Positions 9,650 through 19,236 of a stretch of 64,000 nucleotides of DNA are shown here, one piece after another. The notes beneath the pieces are model-generated. The model saw nothing but the letters and a program-made list of their open reading frames with translations. It searched no databases and had not been told where the DNA came from. The position numbers and the translations under genes are program-made. This stretch comes from Tractidigestivibacter sp050946515 (GTDB taxonomy: Bacteria > Actinomycetota > Coriobacteriia > Coriobacteriales > Atopobiaceae): contig NZ_JBMNUX010000001.1 in assembly GCF_050946515.1 (NCBI RefSeq), positions 1 to 64,000 of the forward strand, read 5' to 3'. Position 1 is the stretch's first letter. Every line of letters begins with the position of its first letter.

Positions 9650-10360
9650 ATGTCCATGCTCTCTGTGAGGGACCTGCACGTCTCGTACGGCGCGATCAAG
9701 GCCGTGAAGGGCATTTCGTTTGACATCGAGCAGGGCGAGATTGTGACGCTCATTGGCGCCAATGGCGCTGGCAAGTCTACGACGCTGAACACCATCGCCG
9801 GCCTGATCAAGCCCGCCTCGGGGCAGATCGAGTACAAGGGCGAGTCGCTTGTGGGCATCAAGCCCCACAAGATCGTCGAGCGCGGCCTCGCGCTCTGCCC
9901 CGAGGGCAGGCGCGTCTTCACGCACATGACCGTCGCCGAGAACCTCGAGATGGGAGGCTACACCAGGACGGACGATGAGAACGCCAAGACGCTCGAGATC
10001 GTCTACGAGCACTTCCCGCGCCTGAAGGAGCGAGTGAACCAGCAGGCAGGAACCCTCTCCGGCGGCGAGCAGCAGATGCTGGCCATGGGTCGCGCTCTCA
10101 TGAGCAAGCCCGAGCTGCTGATGCTCGACGAGCCCTCCATGGGCCTGGCGCCCATCCTCGTGGACGAGATCTTCGAGATCATCGAGGCCCTGAACAAGAA
10201 GAACGGCACCACGATCTTGCTCGTCGAGCAGAACGCGAACATGGCGCTCTCGATCGCGAACCGCGCCTACGTGCTCGAGACTGGCACCATTGCCAAGAGC
10301 GGCACCGGCGAGGAGCTGCTGAAAGACGACGACGTTCGCAAGGCCTACCTGGGCGGCTAG
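9650..10360 (+). CDS. livF: Branched-chain amino-acid-type ABC transporter, ATPase LivF
   Basis: Second ATP-binding subunit, 236 residues, normal length for LivF. Motifs are Walker A GANGAGKST, signature LSGGEQQMLAMGRAL, Walker B LLMLDEPSMGLAP and the H-loop VEQN. The ATG follows the livG TAG with no gap, so it depends on coupled translation. It completes the importer; a strong terminator follows. Confidence 0.94.
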   Translation: MSMLSVRDLHVSYGAIKAVKGISFDIEQGEIVTLIGANGAGKSTTLNTIAGLIKPASGQIEYKGESLVGIKPHKIVERGLALCPEGRRVFTHMTVAENLEMGGYTRTDDENAKTLEIVYEHFPRLKERVNQQAGTLSGGEQQMLAMGRALMSKPELLMLDEPSMGLAPILVDEIFEIIEALNKKNGTTILLVEQNANMALSIANRAYVLETGTIAKSGTGEELLKDDDVRKAYLGG

Positions 10361-10405
10361 GCCGCTGCCGGCTGCAGCTTGCGACCGCCTCTTGAGTTAA
10401 AACGT

Positions 10406-10443
10406 GGACCCTCTGGCGCATGGTGCCGGAGGGTCCTTCTTTG
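10406..10443 (+). terminator. Rho-independent terminator after livF
   Basis: GGACCCTC pairs with GAGGGTCC; the inner bases also pair in part (TGGCGCATGGTGCCG). TTCTTTG follows. It ends the liv transcript about 45 bases after livF. Confidence 0.8.
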
Positions 10444-10542
10444 TCGGCAGCCCTTCTCGCTTCGTGCGGCGGGGCGCGGCCATGCATCTCGGCTACAATC
10501 GAATGCCGATACGGCCGCGACCAGAGAGGAGGCAGCGAGGCC

Positions 10543-12849
10543 ATGCTCTACGCAAGCGTTGCTCTTGACATTCCGACGCGCGCCATCGACGGCACGTTTG
10601 ACTATGCGATACCCGAGGACTTGACGAAAGAAGTTCAGGTGGGCGCCACCGTCTTGGTGCCCTTCTCAAGGCGTCTTGCCATCGGGTACGTGCTGGGCGT
10701 CTCGACGGAGCCCTCGGAGGGCCTTGACCCAAGCAAGATCTTGCCCATCAGCCAGCCGCTTGCGCCCTCTGCCTTTGGCCCCAAGTCAGCCGCCGTCGCG
10801 CGCTGGATGGCGCGCGAGTACGCCTGCCCGCTCTGCGAGGCGGTGCGCCCGTTCTTGGCGCCTGGCCAGAAGCTTCGCGTGACGCGCGCGTCAGAGGACT
10901 CGCCTTGGGAGCTCGCTGGCGAGAGGGCCGGGGCCATCGACGCCCGCTGGGCCATGCTCGGCCCCGCCGCTGACGGCTTCGCGCCAGCAAAGAACGCCAG
11001 CCGCCAGCGCGAGGTCATCGAGGCGCTGCGGCAGGGCCCTATGCGCCTGGCCGAGCTCTCCGCGACCATCCCCGGCGCGTCTTCCGCCGTCAAGGCCCTC
11101 GAGAAGCGCGGCGTCGTGACCGTAGAGGCGCGTAGGCAGCTGCGCGGCGTGAACGAGAGCACCACGCTCTCCTCCGCGGCGGCCCCGCGCCCCGAGCGCC
11201 TGACGGAGGGGCAGCTTTCAGCGCTTGCGGCCATAGACGAAGCGCGCGGCCGCGCGGAAGGCGACGTCGTGCTGGTGGACGGAGTGACGGGCTCGGGAAA
11301 GACGGAGGTCTATCTCGATGCCATCGAGCGCACGCTCGCAGACGGGCGCGGTGCCCTCGTGCTGGTTCCCGAGATCTCTCTGACCGCCCAGACGGTTGGC
11401 CGCTTTCGCTCGCGCTTTGGCGACGACGTGGCCGTTCTTCACTCGCGCCTGTCCACCGGCGAGCGCTTCGACCAGTGGGACCTCGTGAGGCGGGGACAGG
11501 TCCACGTGGTCGTGGGAGCCCGCTCAGCCCTCTTTGCCCCGCTTGCGAACGTCGGCCTGATCATCATCGACGAGGAGCACGAGAGCTCCTACAAGCAGGA
11601 CTCGAGCCCCCGCTACCATGCCCGCGACGTCGCCGCGCGCATGGCCCGCGAATGGGGGGCGGCGCTGGTTTTGGGCTCGGCCACGCCTTCGCTCGAGAGC
11701 TTGTACCGCTGCGAGCTGGGGCAGTGGCGCGGCGTCCGCTGGACGCGCGTGTCCATGCCCGAGCGGCCCGGCTCCTCCGTGCTTCCCGAGGTCCAGATAG
11801 TCGACATGGCGGCGCAGTTTCGCGGTGGAGGCCGCTCGGTCTTCTCGGCGCCGCTCAAAGACGCGCTCCTCGACGTCGCGAAGCGTCGCGAGAAGGCTGT
11901 GCTGCTCCTGAATCGCCGAGGTTTCGCCACGTTTCTCATGTGCCGCGAATGCGGCTGCGTGCCGGAATGCCCGCACTGCTCCACGGCCCTCACGTACCAC
12001 GAGCGCACGCACTCTCTCATGTGCCATAGCTGCGGTCGATCGTGGCCCGTGCGCGCCTACCCCGACCCATCCACTCGCTGTCCCAACTGCGGAAGCCGCT
12101 ACATGGCCGCCTACGGCGTGGGAACGCAGCGCGTCGAGGACGAGCTTCGGATGCTTCTGCCCGAGGATGTCGAGGTCATACGCATGGATGCCGACACGAC
12201 GCGCACAAAGGGGGCGCACCAGCGGCTGCTCGAGCAGTTTGACGCGGCGGAGTGCGCCGTGCTCGTGGGCACGCAGATGATTGCCAAGGGCCTTGACTTT
12301 CCCGAGGTCACGCTCGTGGGCGTGATCAACGCTGACACCATGCTCAAGCTTCCCGACTTTCGTGCGGCAGAACGCACCTACGACCTTCTCGAGCAGGTGA
12401 GCGGTCGCGCTGGCAGAGGAGAGCGGCCGGGCAAGGTGATAGTGCAGAGCTACTGGGCGAGCCATCCTGCCATCCAGGCGGTCGTGGGCCACCATCGCGA
12501 GGCCTTCCTTCAGCCTGAGCTTGCCGAGCGCAAGGAGGCGGGGTATCCGCCCTTCTCGCGCCTTGCAAACGTGCTTGTATGGGGTCGCGACGGGGCCGGC
12601 GTGCGCGCGGTTTCAGCGCAGATGGCGGACGCCCTGCGCGCTCGCGTGGAGGGGCAGGCTGGCTGGGAGGTGCTGGGACCCGCCGATTGCGTGAAGGCCC
12701 GCGTGAAGGACCGCTATCGCCGCCACGTCATGGTCAAGGCGCCGCTCGACGCTGACCTTGGGGGAATCGTGGGGGAGTGTGCCGCGTCAGTTGGCGCCAG
12801 AAAGGGTATTAACATGGCGTTGGACATCGACGCATATGACCTGATGTGA
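10543..12849 (+). CDS. priA: Primosomal replication-restart helicase PriA
   Basis: 3'-to-5' DNA helicase that reloads the replisome at collapsed forks; 768 residues. After the N-terminal DNA-binding domain (ALDIPTRAIDGTFDY), Walker A GVTGSGKTE and the DEAH-type box DEEHESSYKQ mark the motor. A zinc-binding insert with eight cysteines (CRECGC, CPHC, CHSC, CPNC) lies around residues 465-525, which is complete; many actinobacterial PriA proteins lack motor motifs, so this one looks like an active helicase. The ATG at 10543 is chosen because AGGAGG is ten bases upstream and the N-terminus then matches the family; the longer frame begins within the preceding terminator. It starts the priA-def-fmt-rsmB unit. 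Confidence 0.95.
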   Translation: MLYASVALDIPTRAIDGTFDYAIPEDLTKEVQVGATVLVPFSRRLAIGYVLGVSTEPSEGLDPSKILPISQPLAPSAFGPKSAAVARWMAREYACPLCEAVRPFLAPGQKLRVTRASEDSPWELAGERAGAIDARWAMLGPAADGFAPAKNASRQREVIEALRQGPMRLAELSATIPGASSAVKALEKRGVVTVEARRQLRGVNESTTLSSAAAPRPERLTEGQLSALAAIDEARGRAEGDVVLVDGVTGSGKTEVYLDAIERTLADGRGALVLVPEISLTAQTVGRFRSRFGDDVAVLHSRLSTGERFDQWDLVRRGQVHVVVGARSALFAPLANVGLIIIDEEHESSYKQDSSPRYHARDVAARMAREWGAALVLGSATPSLESLYRCELGQWRGVRWTRVSMPERPGSSVLPEVQIVDMAAQFRGGGRSVFSAPLKDALLDVAKRREKAVLLLNRRGFATFLMCRECGCVPECPHCSTALTYHERTHSLMCHSCGRSWPVRAYPDPSTRCPNCGSRYMAAYGVGTQRVEDELRMLLPEDVEVIRMDADTTRTKGAHQRLLEQFDAAECAVLVGTQMIAKGLDFPEVTLVGVINADTMLKLPDFRAAERTYDLLEQVSGRAGRGERPGKVIVQSYWASHPAIQAVVGHHREAFLQPELAERKEAGYPPFSRLANVLVWGRDGAGVRAVSAQMADALRARVEGQAGWEVLGPADCVKARVKDRYRRHVMVKAPLDADLGGIVGECAASVGARKGINMALDIDAYDLM

Positions 12850-12864
12850 CAAGGAGAACCAACC

Positions 12865-13422
12865 ATGAAGCAGAATCCGCTCGATGACATCGTGCTGTCA
12901 CCGGCGCCCGTGCTCTCGAAGGAGTGCGAGCCTATCGAGAAGATTGACAGTGACGTCAAGGCGCTCGCCAAGCGCATGCTGAAGGACATGTACGCTGCCG
13001 ATGGCTGCGGTCTTGCGGCGCCGCAGGTAGGCGTCTCAAAGCAGCTCGTCGTTATCGACGTCGACTGGTCTGGCAGGGGCAGCAGCAAGAACCCCTATGT
13101 GCTCATCAACCCCAAGATCATCACCGCCGATGGCGAAGAGCGCGAGACGGGCGAGGGCTGCCTTTCGTTTCCGGGCATCACGGTTCCCGTAAAGCGACCG
13201 AGCCATGTGGTGGTGCAGGCCAAAAACCTCGATGGCGACCTTATGCAGTACGAGGCGTCTGACAACCTGTTGGCGGTCTGCCTGCAGCACGAGATCGACC
13301 ACCTTCACGGCGTCACGATGATCGACCACCTGGCGCCCTCTGAGCGCGTGCGCGCCCTGGCAGACTACCAGGCCGCCCTTGATGCGGGCGCGCGACCTGG
13401 TGACGTCGAGGTCGAGGATTAG
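12865..13422 (+). CDS. def: Peptide deformylase
   Basis: Metalloenzyme that removes the N-formyl group from nascent proteins, 185 residues. All three signature motifs are present: GCGLAAPQVG (47-56), EGCLSFP (97-103, metal ligand Cys99) and HEIDHLHG (His142 and His146 ligands, Glu143 catalytic). The ATG follows AAGGAG and lies 15 bases past priA. It neighbours fmt, which adds the formyl group it removes; this pairing is widespread in bacteria. Confidence 0.96.
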   Translation: MKQNPLDDIVLSPAPVLSKECEPIEKIDSDVKALAKRMLKDMYAADGCGLAAPQVGVSKQLVVIDVDWSGRGSSKNPYVLINPKIITADGEERETGEGCLSFPGITVPVKRPSHVVVQAKNLDGDLMQYEASDNLLAVCLQHEIDHLHGVTMIDHLAPSERVRALADYQAALDAGARPGDVEVED

Positions 13423-13431
13423 GGGACGCAC

Positions 13432-14352
13432 ATGCGCATCGTCTTTATGGGCACGCCCGACTTCGCGGTGCCGTCTCTGCGCGCGCTGGCGGGAAGGCAT
13501 GAGGTCTCGCTTGTTGTCACGCGCCCCGATGCCGTTCGTGGGCGCGGAAAGAAGCTCGTGCCGTCCGCCGTCAAGGCTGCCGCAACCGAGCTCGGGCTTT
13601 CCGTTCTTGAGGCGTCTCGGATGTCGGGCGAGGCGCTCGAGCGCGTGCGCGAGGCGGCTCCCGATTGCATTGTCGTAGCGGCGTACGGATGCATACTGCC
13701 TCAGGCGCTTCTCGACATTCCGCGAATGGAATGCGTGAACGTGCATGCGTCTCTTCTGCCGCGCTGGCGCGGCGCCGCCCCCATCCAGCGAGCCATCCTC
13801 GCGGGAGACGAGCGTGCGGGCGTCTCGATCATGCGCGTGGTTGCCGCGCTTGACGCCGGTGCGTATTGCCGGCAGGCGTCGGTTCCGGTGGGGGAGACCC
13901 CCTGCCCCGAGCTCATGGCGGAGCTGGCAAGCCTTGGCGCCAAGGAGCTGCTTTGCGCGCTCGACCAGATTGAGGACGGGAGCGTCCGGTGGACCGAGCA
14001 GGACGAGAGCCGGGTGACCTACGCACACAAGGTCGAAAAGGCCGAGATGCACCTTGACCCCGCTGCGAGCGTTGAGCAGAATCGCCGCGTGGTGCAGGCG
14101 TCTATGGACGCAGCCCCGGCGCGGCTCTCTGTTGCCGGAAGGGGGCTGAGGGCGCTTCTCGCGCGCGCTGATGCTTCTGGCCTTAACGTATCCGCTGGCA
14201 GCGTGCTTGTGCAGCATGGGCGCGTATGGCTCGGCTGCTCAGATGGCGCGCTTGAGCTCACACGCGTGAAGCCAGACGGCAAGCGCGAGATGGATGCAAA
14301 AGCCTGGGCCTCAGGCCTTCGCGGCGAGGGCCTTACGTGGGCGCGCGAGTAG
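13432..14352 (+). CDS. fmt: Methionyl-tRNA formyltransferase
   Basis: Transfers a formyl group from 10-formyl-tetrahydrofolate to initiator Met-tRNA; 306 residues. The start MRIVFMGTPDFAVPSL and the folate-binding/active-site region VNVHASLLPRWRGAAPIQRAI are typical, including the catalytic Asn and His. The C-terminal tRNA-binding domain begins near residue 205. The ATG is nine bases past the def stop with GGGGA before it. The last 16 bases overlap rsmB, which suggests coupled translation. Confidence 0.96.
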   Translation: MRIVFMGTPDFAVPSLRALAGRHEVSLVVTRPDAVRGRGKKLVPSAVKAAATELGLSVLEASRMSGEALERVREAAPDCIVVAAYGCILPQALLDIPRMECVNVHASLLPRWRGAAPIQRAILAGDERAGVSIMRVVAALDAGAYCRQASVPVGETPCPELMAELASLGAKELLCALDQIEDGSVRWTEQDESRVTYAHKVEKAEMHLDPAASVEQNRRVVQASMDAAPARLSVAGRGLRALLARADASGLNVSAGSVLVQHGRVWLGCSDGALELTRVKPDGKREMDAKAWASGLRGEGLTWARE

Positions 14353-15785
14353 GGGCGGCTCGCAAGGCGGCGCTTGCAGCGCTGGGCGACATCCGTCGAC
14401 GTTCTGGTCGCGCTCGCGACGTCATGCGAACCTCGCCGCGGCTATCGGGCCTTGAAGGCCGCGACGTCGCGCTTGCCGAGCGTCTTGTGCTGGGAGTCAC
14501 GGCCACTTCTGGCCAGCTTGACGGCTTTATCAACAGTCACGCAAAGCGCCCCTCGTCCCTGCAGCCACAGGTAAGGGATGCGCTTCGTCTCTCAACCTTT
14601 GAGCTTTGCCGCCTCTCGACCGAGCCTGCCGTGGCCGTGAGCCAGGGCGTCGAGCTCGTGCGCTCGGTTGTTCCGCGCGCGGCGGGGCTTGCAAATGCCG
14701 TGCTCCATCGTGTGGCAGAAGAGGATGCCCCTCGCGTGCGAGCCGCCGTCGAGGCGCTCTCTGCAACTTCGACAAACGACCCCCTTGGGCTGGCGCTTGT
14801 CTCGGGATGGCCAACTTGGCTTGCCGAAGGGGTGCTCTTTGCGCTCGGAGGTGAGGCGGCGCGTGCCATGGCGCTCTCAACGCTAGAGCCAGCGCCAATT
14901 TGGGTGTCAGGCAATGTCGCGTTGCATGATCGGGCCGCGACCCGCGAGATTCTTGCGTCCAAGGGCCTCAAGCCGATCGAAAGCCCGCTTCCTGGATGCT
15001 GGCGACTTGCCTCCGCCGCAGGGCTTGCGACCTCCGGGCTCATCTCTTCTGCCGACGTGGTGACAAGCGACCTCGCTGCACGCCTTGTGGCGCGCATCGC
15101 CTCGCCTGCGCCCGGAAGCTCCGTCCTTGAGGTCGGACAGGGGAGGGCGACCAAGACGCTGCTTCTTGAGGAGGTTGCTTGCGATGCGGGCAGACCCGCG
15201 CGCGTTGTCGGCATCGACTCGGTCGCGTCGAAGCGAGCGATTGCCAACGAGCGGCTTGCCCATGGGTGGGGCGAGTGGTGCCGCTCTCTGACCTTCGACG
15301 CGCGAAACCTTTCCTCCGCCTGCCTGCCTGCTGAGCTCAATCAGACCTTTGACCTCGTGTTTGTTGACGCACCCTGCTCCGGCACAGGAACGATGCGCCG
15401 CCATCCCGAGATTGCCTGGTCGCTCGCTCCGGAATCGGTGGGGTCGCTTCCAAAAGGCGAGCTCCCGGCGCTCCAGCTTGCAATACTCGGGGCTGCCGCC
15501 ACGCGCGTTGCCCCCGGGGGCGCGCTTGTGTACTCGACCTGCTCGATTTTGCCCTCGGAGGACGAGGAGGTCGTCAGGGCTTTCCTCGAGAGCCCGGAAG
15601 GCAGTGGCTTTTCGGTCCAGGACGTCCGCGAGGCGCCTGGCGTGCTGGCGCTTTCCGCCTCCGCCCGTGCGGTCGTCGCGTCAAACGTCGACGATTGCGG
15701 ATTTTTCCGCACGCATCCTGTCCAAGGCGGCCCCGATGGCCATTTCTGTGCTCGCCTTGTGCGCAATTCCGAGGTTTCGCAGTAG
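14337..15785 (+). CDS. rsmB: 16S rRNA m5C967 methyltransferase RsmB (Sun)
   Basis: S-adenosylmethionine-dependent methyltransferase of 16S rRNA, 482 residues. An N-terminal NusB-like RNA-binding domain (about 1-140) precedes the catalytic domain. Visible are motif IV DAPCSGTGTMRRHPEIAW (near 345) and the catalytic cysteine in YSTCSI (near 402). The cofactor motif I reads LEVGQGRATKT instead of the common DLCAAPGGKT type, a departure but still glycine-rich. The start is GTG at 14337, overlapping fmt. A MITE-like element begins 24 bases after its stop. Confidence 0.92.
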   Translation: MGARVGAARKAALAALGDIRRRSGRARDVMRTSPRLSGLEGRDVALAERLVLGVTATSGQLDGFINSHAKRPSSLQPQVRDALRLSTFELCRLSTEPAVAVSQGVELVRSVVPRAAGLANAVLHRVAEEDAPRVRAAVEALSATSTNDPLGLALVSGWPTWLAEGVLFALGGEAARAMALSTLEPAPIWVSGNVALHDRAATREILASKGLKPIESPLPGCWRLASAAGLATSGLISSADVVTSDLAARLVARIASPAPGSSVLEVGQGRATKTLLLEEVACDAGRPARVVGIDSVASKRAIANERLAHGWGEWCRSLTFDARNLSSACLPAELNQTFDLVFVDAPCSGTGTMRRHPEIAWSLAPESVGSLPKGELPALQLAILGAAATRVAPGGALVYSTCSILPSEDEEVVRAFLESPEGSGFSVQDVREAPGVLALSASARAVVASNVDDCGFFRTHPVQGGPDGHFCARLVRNSEVSQ

Positions 15786-15809
15786 CTCGCGGCGACTCTC
15801 GACACCCCG

Positions 15810-15963
15810 CTGCAAGAAATCTGCGGTTGTAGGTCTTTTTCGCCGGGATGCCCAAGTATCACAAGCCAGGTGCCATTTCCCTACCTGCGGGCCTGTGACG
15901 CCGAGGCGTTTTTGTACTTTGGGGGTGCCCCCAAAAAGACCTACAACCGCAATATTCTTGCAG
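15810..15963. mobile_element. 154-bp MITE-like element, copy 1
   Basis: The element begins CTGCAAG and ends CTTGCAG, with terminal inverted repeats of 31 bases that match at 28 positions; the inner part of each arm is GCGGTTGTAGGTCTTTTT. A near-identical copy in the same orientation lies at 22164-22317 (only one clear base difference in the core, CTTTGGGGG against CTTTGCGGG). There is no open frame large enough for a transposase. No convincing target-site duplication was seen. The two copies enclose the PucR/LigM/MFS gene cluster. It could also act as a long stem-loop between convergent genes. Confidence 0.75.
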
Positions 15964-15982
15964 GCAGTAGTGAGAGAGCGCT

Positions 15983-17566
15983 TCATGAGCTCTTTTCCGA
16001 AGTCGTTCCCATTACCTTGAGGGCAACATTGAGGCAAAGCCTTGTGTCGGGATTGTTCAAGTCGAGACCTGAAATCTCTTCAATGCGCTTGACCTGGTAG
16101 ATGCAGGTGTTCCGCGCCATGTACAGTTTTTTGCTTGTTTCCGTCATGCGCATCGATGAATCCAAATAGACCTTGAGCGTCCTGACAAGCTGCATGTCGT
16201 GCTCGCGATCATAGGCGATGAGTCGCTTGAGCCCCTCTGGATAGGTGGCCTCCGCGGGGTCGTCACGCTGGTAACGGTTTAGGATGTCGCTCGCGGCGAT
16301 GTCGTCATAGAGCGCCAAGACGGGCTCGCGCTCGCCCGATCTCTGCGAGGCCAGGAGCCTAAGAGCCGTCCTTCCCTGCCGGAAATAGTAGTAGAGGTCC
16401 TTGAAGTCACGATACGTTCTTGATACTCCGGCTCTAAGCAAGCATTGGCGTAGCAGTGGCTCAACCTTGTCGACAAGCCCCGTTGGTCCCCATCCATTCT
16501 TGGTGAGGTCGACGACGTATACCAGGCGATTGTCGTGAGTTGCCGCGCATGAGCTATTGAGCGCCTGCGCAAGCTTTCCGTGGTAGAGCGAAAAAAGTCT
16601 CTCGTTCTTGTTGTACGACTGGCTCTCTATGACAAGGCAGGCATAGGTGTCGTGCATCTCCCAGCCAAACTCCCGCACGACTCCCTCGATGCGCCATGCG
16701 TCAATGAAATGGTGGCCAAGGAGGTTGTCAAGCACGTAATTCGCCTCGTTGGAACGTTCAAAGCGCTCTTCGTAGTATTCCTGAATCGAACGAAGGACGT
16801 AGTCTCCCAGAATTTTCAGCACTGTGTAGTCGCGTCCGGTAAAGGGATGAAGCACCTCGTCTGCGCAGAGGGTGCCCATCCAAAGCCCGTTGGACTTGAG
16901 GTTGTAGGCAATGGTGCGATAGGGCCAATTGTCATCCGGGTACAGCGCTGGCTCGCTTGTGACGCTGAAGGTGTTGAAATCGGGGTTCGAGATAACGTCA
17001 TTCAGCACATTCCCCGAGGGATATGCGCTGATGCCTGCCGGTCGGTCTGCCCCGAGAAGTCGCTCAAGGTATTGCTTGTATTCTGACGGCGACTCCTCTT
17101 TCAAGACTTCGGCATCAAGGAAGAGGAACTTCATGCCGGGACTTGCGACGAAGATGGGGTTCGGCTCCATTGCGCGCGCAAGTGCCCCAAAGCGCGAGGG
17201 CTCGGCATGGTCTGTCAGCGCCTGCGTCAGCTGCGTGTTCCACCGGTCATAGCGGCTGAAGACCACTGCGATTGACTCGAGAAGCTCCTGCGGGTCAACG
17301 GATGTGTCTTCTGCGTAGAGCACGCTCGCCTCTGAAAGCCAATCGGGGGGATTTCCCACGCACACATAGCCGCAGCTGGGGCATGCCTTCCCGTCTCCTT
17401 CGAAATCTTCGGCGCTCGCAACGTAAATCGCCCCAGGGATGGGGTCTGCGTCTTCCCGATAGGGGAGGGCAAAGCCGAAGGGCAGCTCGAAGTAGCTCTC
17501 CTTTGGCTCTCCTAGCAGCTGATATTGATGAAGCTCGGTCTTTATCACATGCAGATTGAGGTTCAT
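15983..17566 (-). CDS. PucR-type transcriptional regulator
   Basis: A 527-residue regulator, divergent from the first LigM-like gene and so its likely controller. The last ~60 residues form the PucR helix-turn-helix (LKVYLDSSMRMTETSKKLYMARNTCIYQVKRIE), where the sequence MARNT-IYQVKRI is the recognition part. The middle (about 280-430) resembles the degenerate GGDEF-like domain of CdaR/PucR proteins. The N-terminal ~270 residues are the presumed sensor and hold a Cys-rich patch, ACPSCGYVCVG, near residue 60. PucR-family proteins often activate nearby catabolic genes in response to their substrate. The 237-bp gap to the divergent gene would hold both promoters; I see no clear operator there. 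Confidence 0.82.
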   Translation of the reverse strand: MNLNLHVIKTELHQYQLLGEPKESYFELPFGFALPYREDADPIPGAIYVASAEDFEGDGKACPSCGYVCVGNPPDWLSEASVLYAEDTSVDPQELLESIAVVFSRYDRWNTQLTQALTDHAEPSRFGALARAMEPNPIFVASPGMKFLFLDAEVLKEESPSEYKQYLERLLGADRPAGISAYPSGNVLNDVISNPDFNTFSVTSEPALYPDDNWPYRTIAYNLKSNGLWMGTLCADEVLHPFTGRDYTVLKILGDYVLRSIQEYYEERFERSNEANYVLDNLLGHHFIDAWRIEGVVREFGWEMHDTYACLVIESQSYNKNERLFSLYHGKLAQALNSSCAATHDNRLVYVVDLTKNGWGPTGLVDKVEPLLRQCLLRAGVSRTYRDFKDLYYYFRQGRTALRLLASQRSGEREPVLALYDDIAASDILNRYQRDDPAEATYPEGLKRLIAYDREHDMQLVRTLKVYLDSSMRMTETSKKLYMARNTCIYQVKRIEEISGLDLNNPDTRLCLNVALKVMGTTSEKSS

Positions 17567-17803
17567 TGCCGCTCCAAACGCCCCTTGCCCTCATGAAGAA
17601 GAACAGTTGCCATGCTATTGAGAGATATGTGCAAAACGACGAAATCATCGGTCAACAGTAGAGATACTTACGACAATTGGCAGGTAGACGCTCCATTACT
17701 CTCTTGGCAAGCAAGCGAAAGGGTTTAGCTAGCAAGCCCCAATCGCAAGCATCTATTTTCTCTGCGTGCCCGGGAGGGGCTCGGGCAAGAAAGGAGCGGT
17801 GCT

Positions 17804-19168
17804 ATGAGCGAGGGAATGGACGTTGTGCAGTTCCCCCATCTTTCCTGCGTGCCAATCGATCCGGAGGAGACCGGCTACATCAACTGGGGGGAGCTCGTGC
17901 CGTATGTCTACACCAACTGGCGCGAGGAGACGCTTTCGTGGAAGACGTCTTGCTATCTAGGAGCAAACCTCTCGTGCTTCCCTCCCGTTGACGTCAAGGG
18001 GAAGGACGCCACCCGCTTCTGCGCTGATTTCTCGGTCAACAAGTACAAGAAGTTTCCCGTTGGCAGCGGCAAGCACTTGGTAACCCTCACCAAGGAGGGC
18101 GACATCATGGACCATGGCCTTGTCCTGCGCACGGCCGAGGACACCTACCAGCTGTGGCTCATGGACTTCTGGCCCCGCTACTTCGCGAGCCAGCGCGACT
18201 ATGACATCGAGTTTGTAAACTACAACCCTGCTCCGTATGTGTTCCAGATTGCCGGACCGCGCTCGCTTGAGGTTATCGAGAACGCGTGCCACGAAGACCT
18301 CCATGACCTAAAGTTCATGCGCTTCCGCGATGCGGAGATTGCCGGTCACAGGGTTCGCGTGCTCCGCATGGGAATGGGCGGGACCCTTGCCTATGAGGTC
18401 CATGGTCCGAGGGAAGAGGGCATCGACGTCTACAACGCGATTTTCGAGATCGGCAAAAAGTACGGCATGCGCAAGCTTGGCGTGAACCAGTACATGTGCA
18501 ACCATACCGAGAATGGCTTTCCCCAGCAGACGCTGCACTTCCCTGGGGCCACGACGGAGGAGCCGGGCTTCATCCAGTACATGAAGGACCTCTCGTCAGA
18601 TTGGTACGACGAGGGATGGACCGGCGAGTCAATCCCCAAGGGCAGCTGGTCGACAGACATTCATGACTACTATCGCAACCCCCTTGAAGTCGGCTGGGGC
18701 TTCATGATCGATTGGGACAGCAACTTTTACGGCAAGGAGGCACTGCTCAAGAAGAAGGAGGCTGGCGTTCGCAAGGTCGTGACGCTGGAGTGGAACGTCG
18801 ACGACATCATGAGGTCACTGCACTCCTACTTCGAAAAGGGGCAGGAGCCCTACGATGACATGCCCTTCCCGCAGGATTTTGGCGTGATGGGCGCAGGCGA
18901 GAACAAGTACATCCAAAACACCGTTCTGCGCAATGGCAAGGTCGTCGGCGTCTCGATGTGGCGTACGTACACCCTTTACTACCGTCGCACGATTTCGATG
19001 GCGTGCGTGGACCAGGACCTCAACGAGGGCGACGAGGTAGAGATAGTCTGGGGCGATACCGGCCATCGACAGATCAACATCCGCGCGACGATTGCTCGTT
19101 ACCCCTACCTTGACCTTGCCCGCAACAAGGACTTCGACATGGAGTCCATCCCTCACTACGCGGGATAG
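17804..19168 (+). CDS. LigM/GcvT-family tetrahydrofolate-dependent demethylase, paralogue 1
   Basis: A 454-residue protein of the aminomethyltransferase (GcvT) fold, closest by eye to LigM/DesA-type aromatic O-demethylases that pass a methyl group to tetrahydrofolate. Supporting stretches are VYTNWREETLSWKTSCYLGANLS-type N-terminus, FQIAGPRSLEVIENA, RVLRMGMGGTLAYEVHGP and the C-terminal RYPYLDLARNKDFDMESIPHY. The ATG is preceded by AAGGAG. The nearby paralogue at 20646 shares these blocks, and a transporter lies between them. The substrate is unknown; methoxylated aromatics such as vanillate-like compounds are the family precedent, while N-methyl compounds are a possible alternative. Confidence 0.8.
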   Translation: MSEGMDVVQFPHLSCVPIDPEETGYINWGELVPYVYTNWREETLSWKTSCYLGANLSCFPPVDVKGKDATRFCADFSVNKYKKFPVGSGKHLVTLTKEGDIMDHGLVLRTAEDTYQLWLMDFWPRYFASQRDYDIEFVNYNPAPYVFQIAGPRSLEVIENACHEDLHDLKFMRFRDAEIAGHRVRVLRMGMGGTLAYEVHGPREEGIDVYNAIFEIGKKYGMRKLGVNQYMCNHTENGFPQQTLHFPGATTEEPGFIQYMKDLSSDWYDEGWTGESIPKGSWSTDIHDYYRNPLEVGWGFMIDWDSNFYGKEALLKKKEAGVRKVVTLEWNVDDIMRSLHSYFEKGQEPYDDMPFPQDFGVMGAGENKYIQNTVLRNGKVVGVSMWRTYTLYYRRTISMACVDQDLNEGDEVEIVWGDTGHRQINIRATIARYPYLDLARNKDFDMESIPHYAG

Positions 19169-19236
19169 CGCACGTCCATTCTTGCGCGAGGGTCGCAGGC
19201 CAACTGTTTGCGACCCTCTCTTTGGAGGCTGACAAC

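Noticed and set aside
15681..16037. Frames through the MITE-like elements
   Set aside because: Both strands translate through the 154-bp element at both sites only because the element is identical; there is no ribosome site and the frames end in unrelated flanking DNA.
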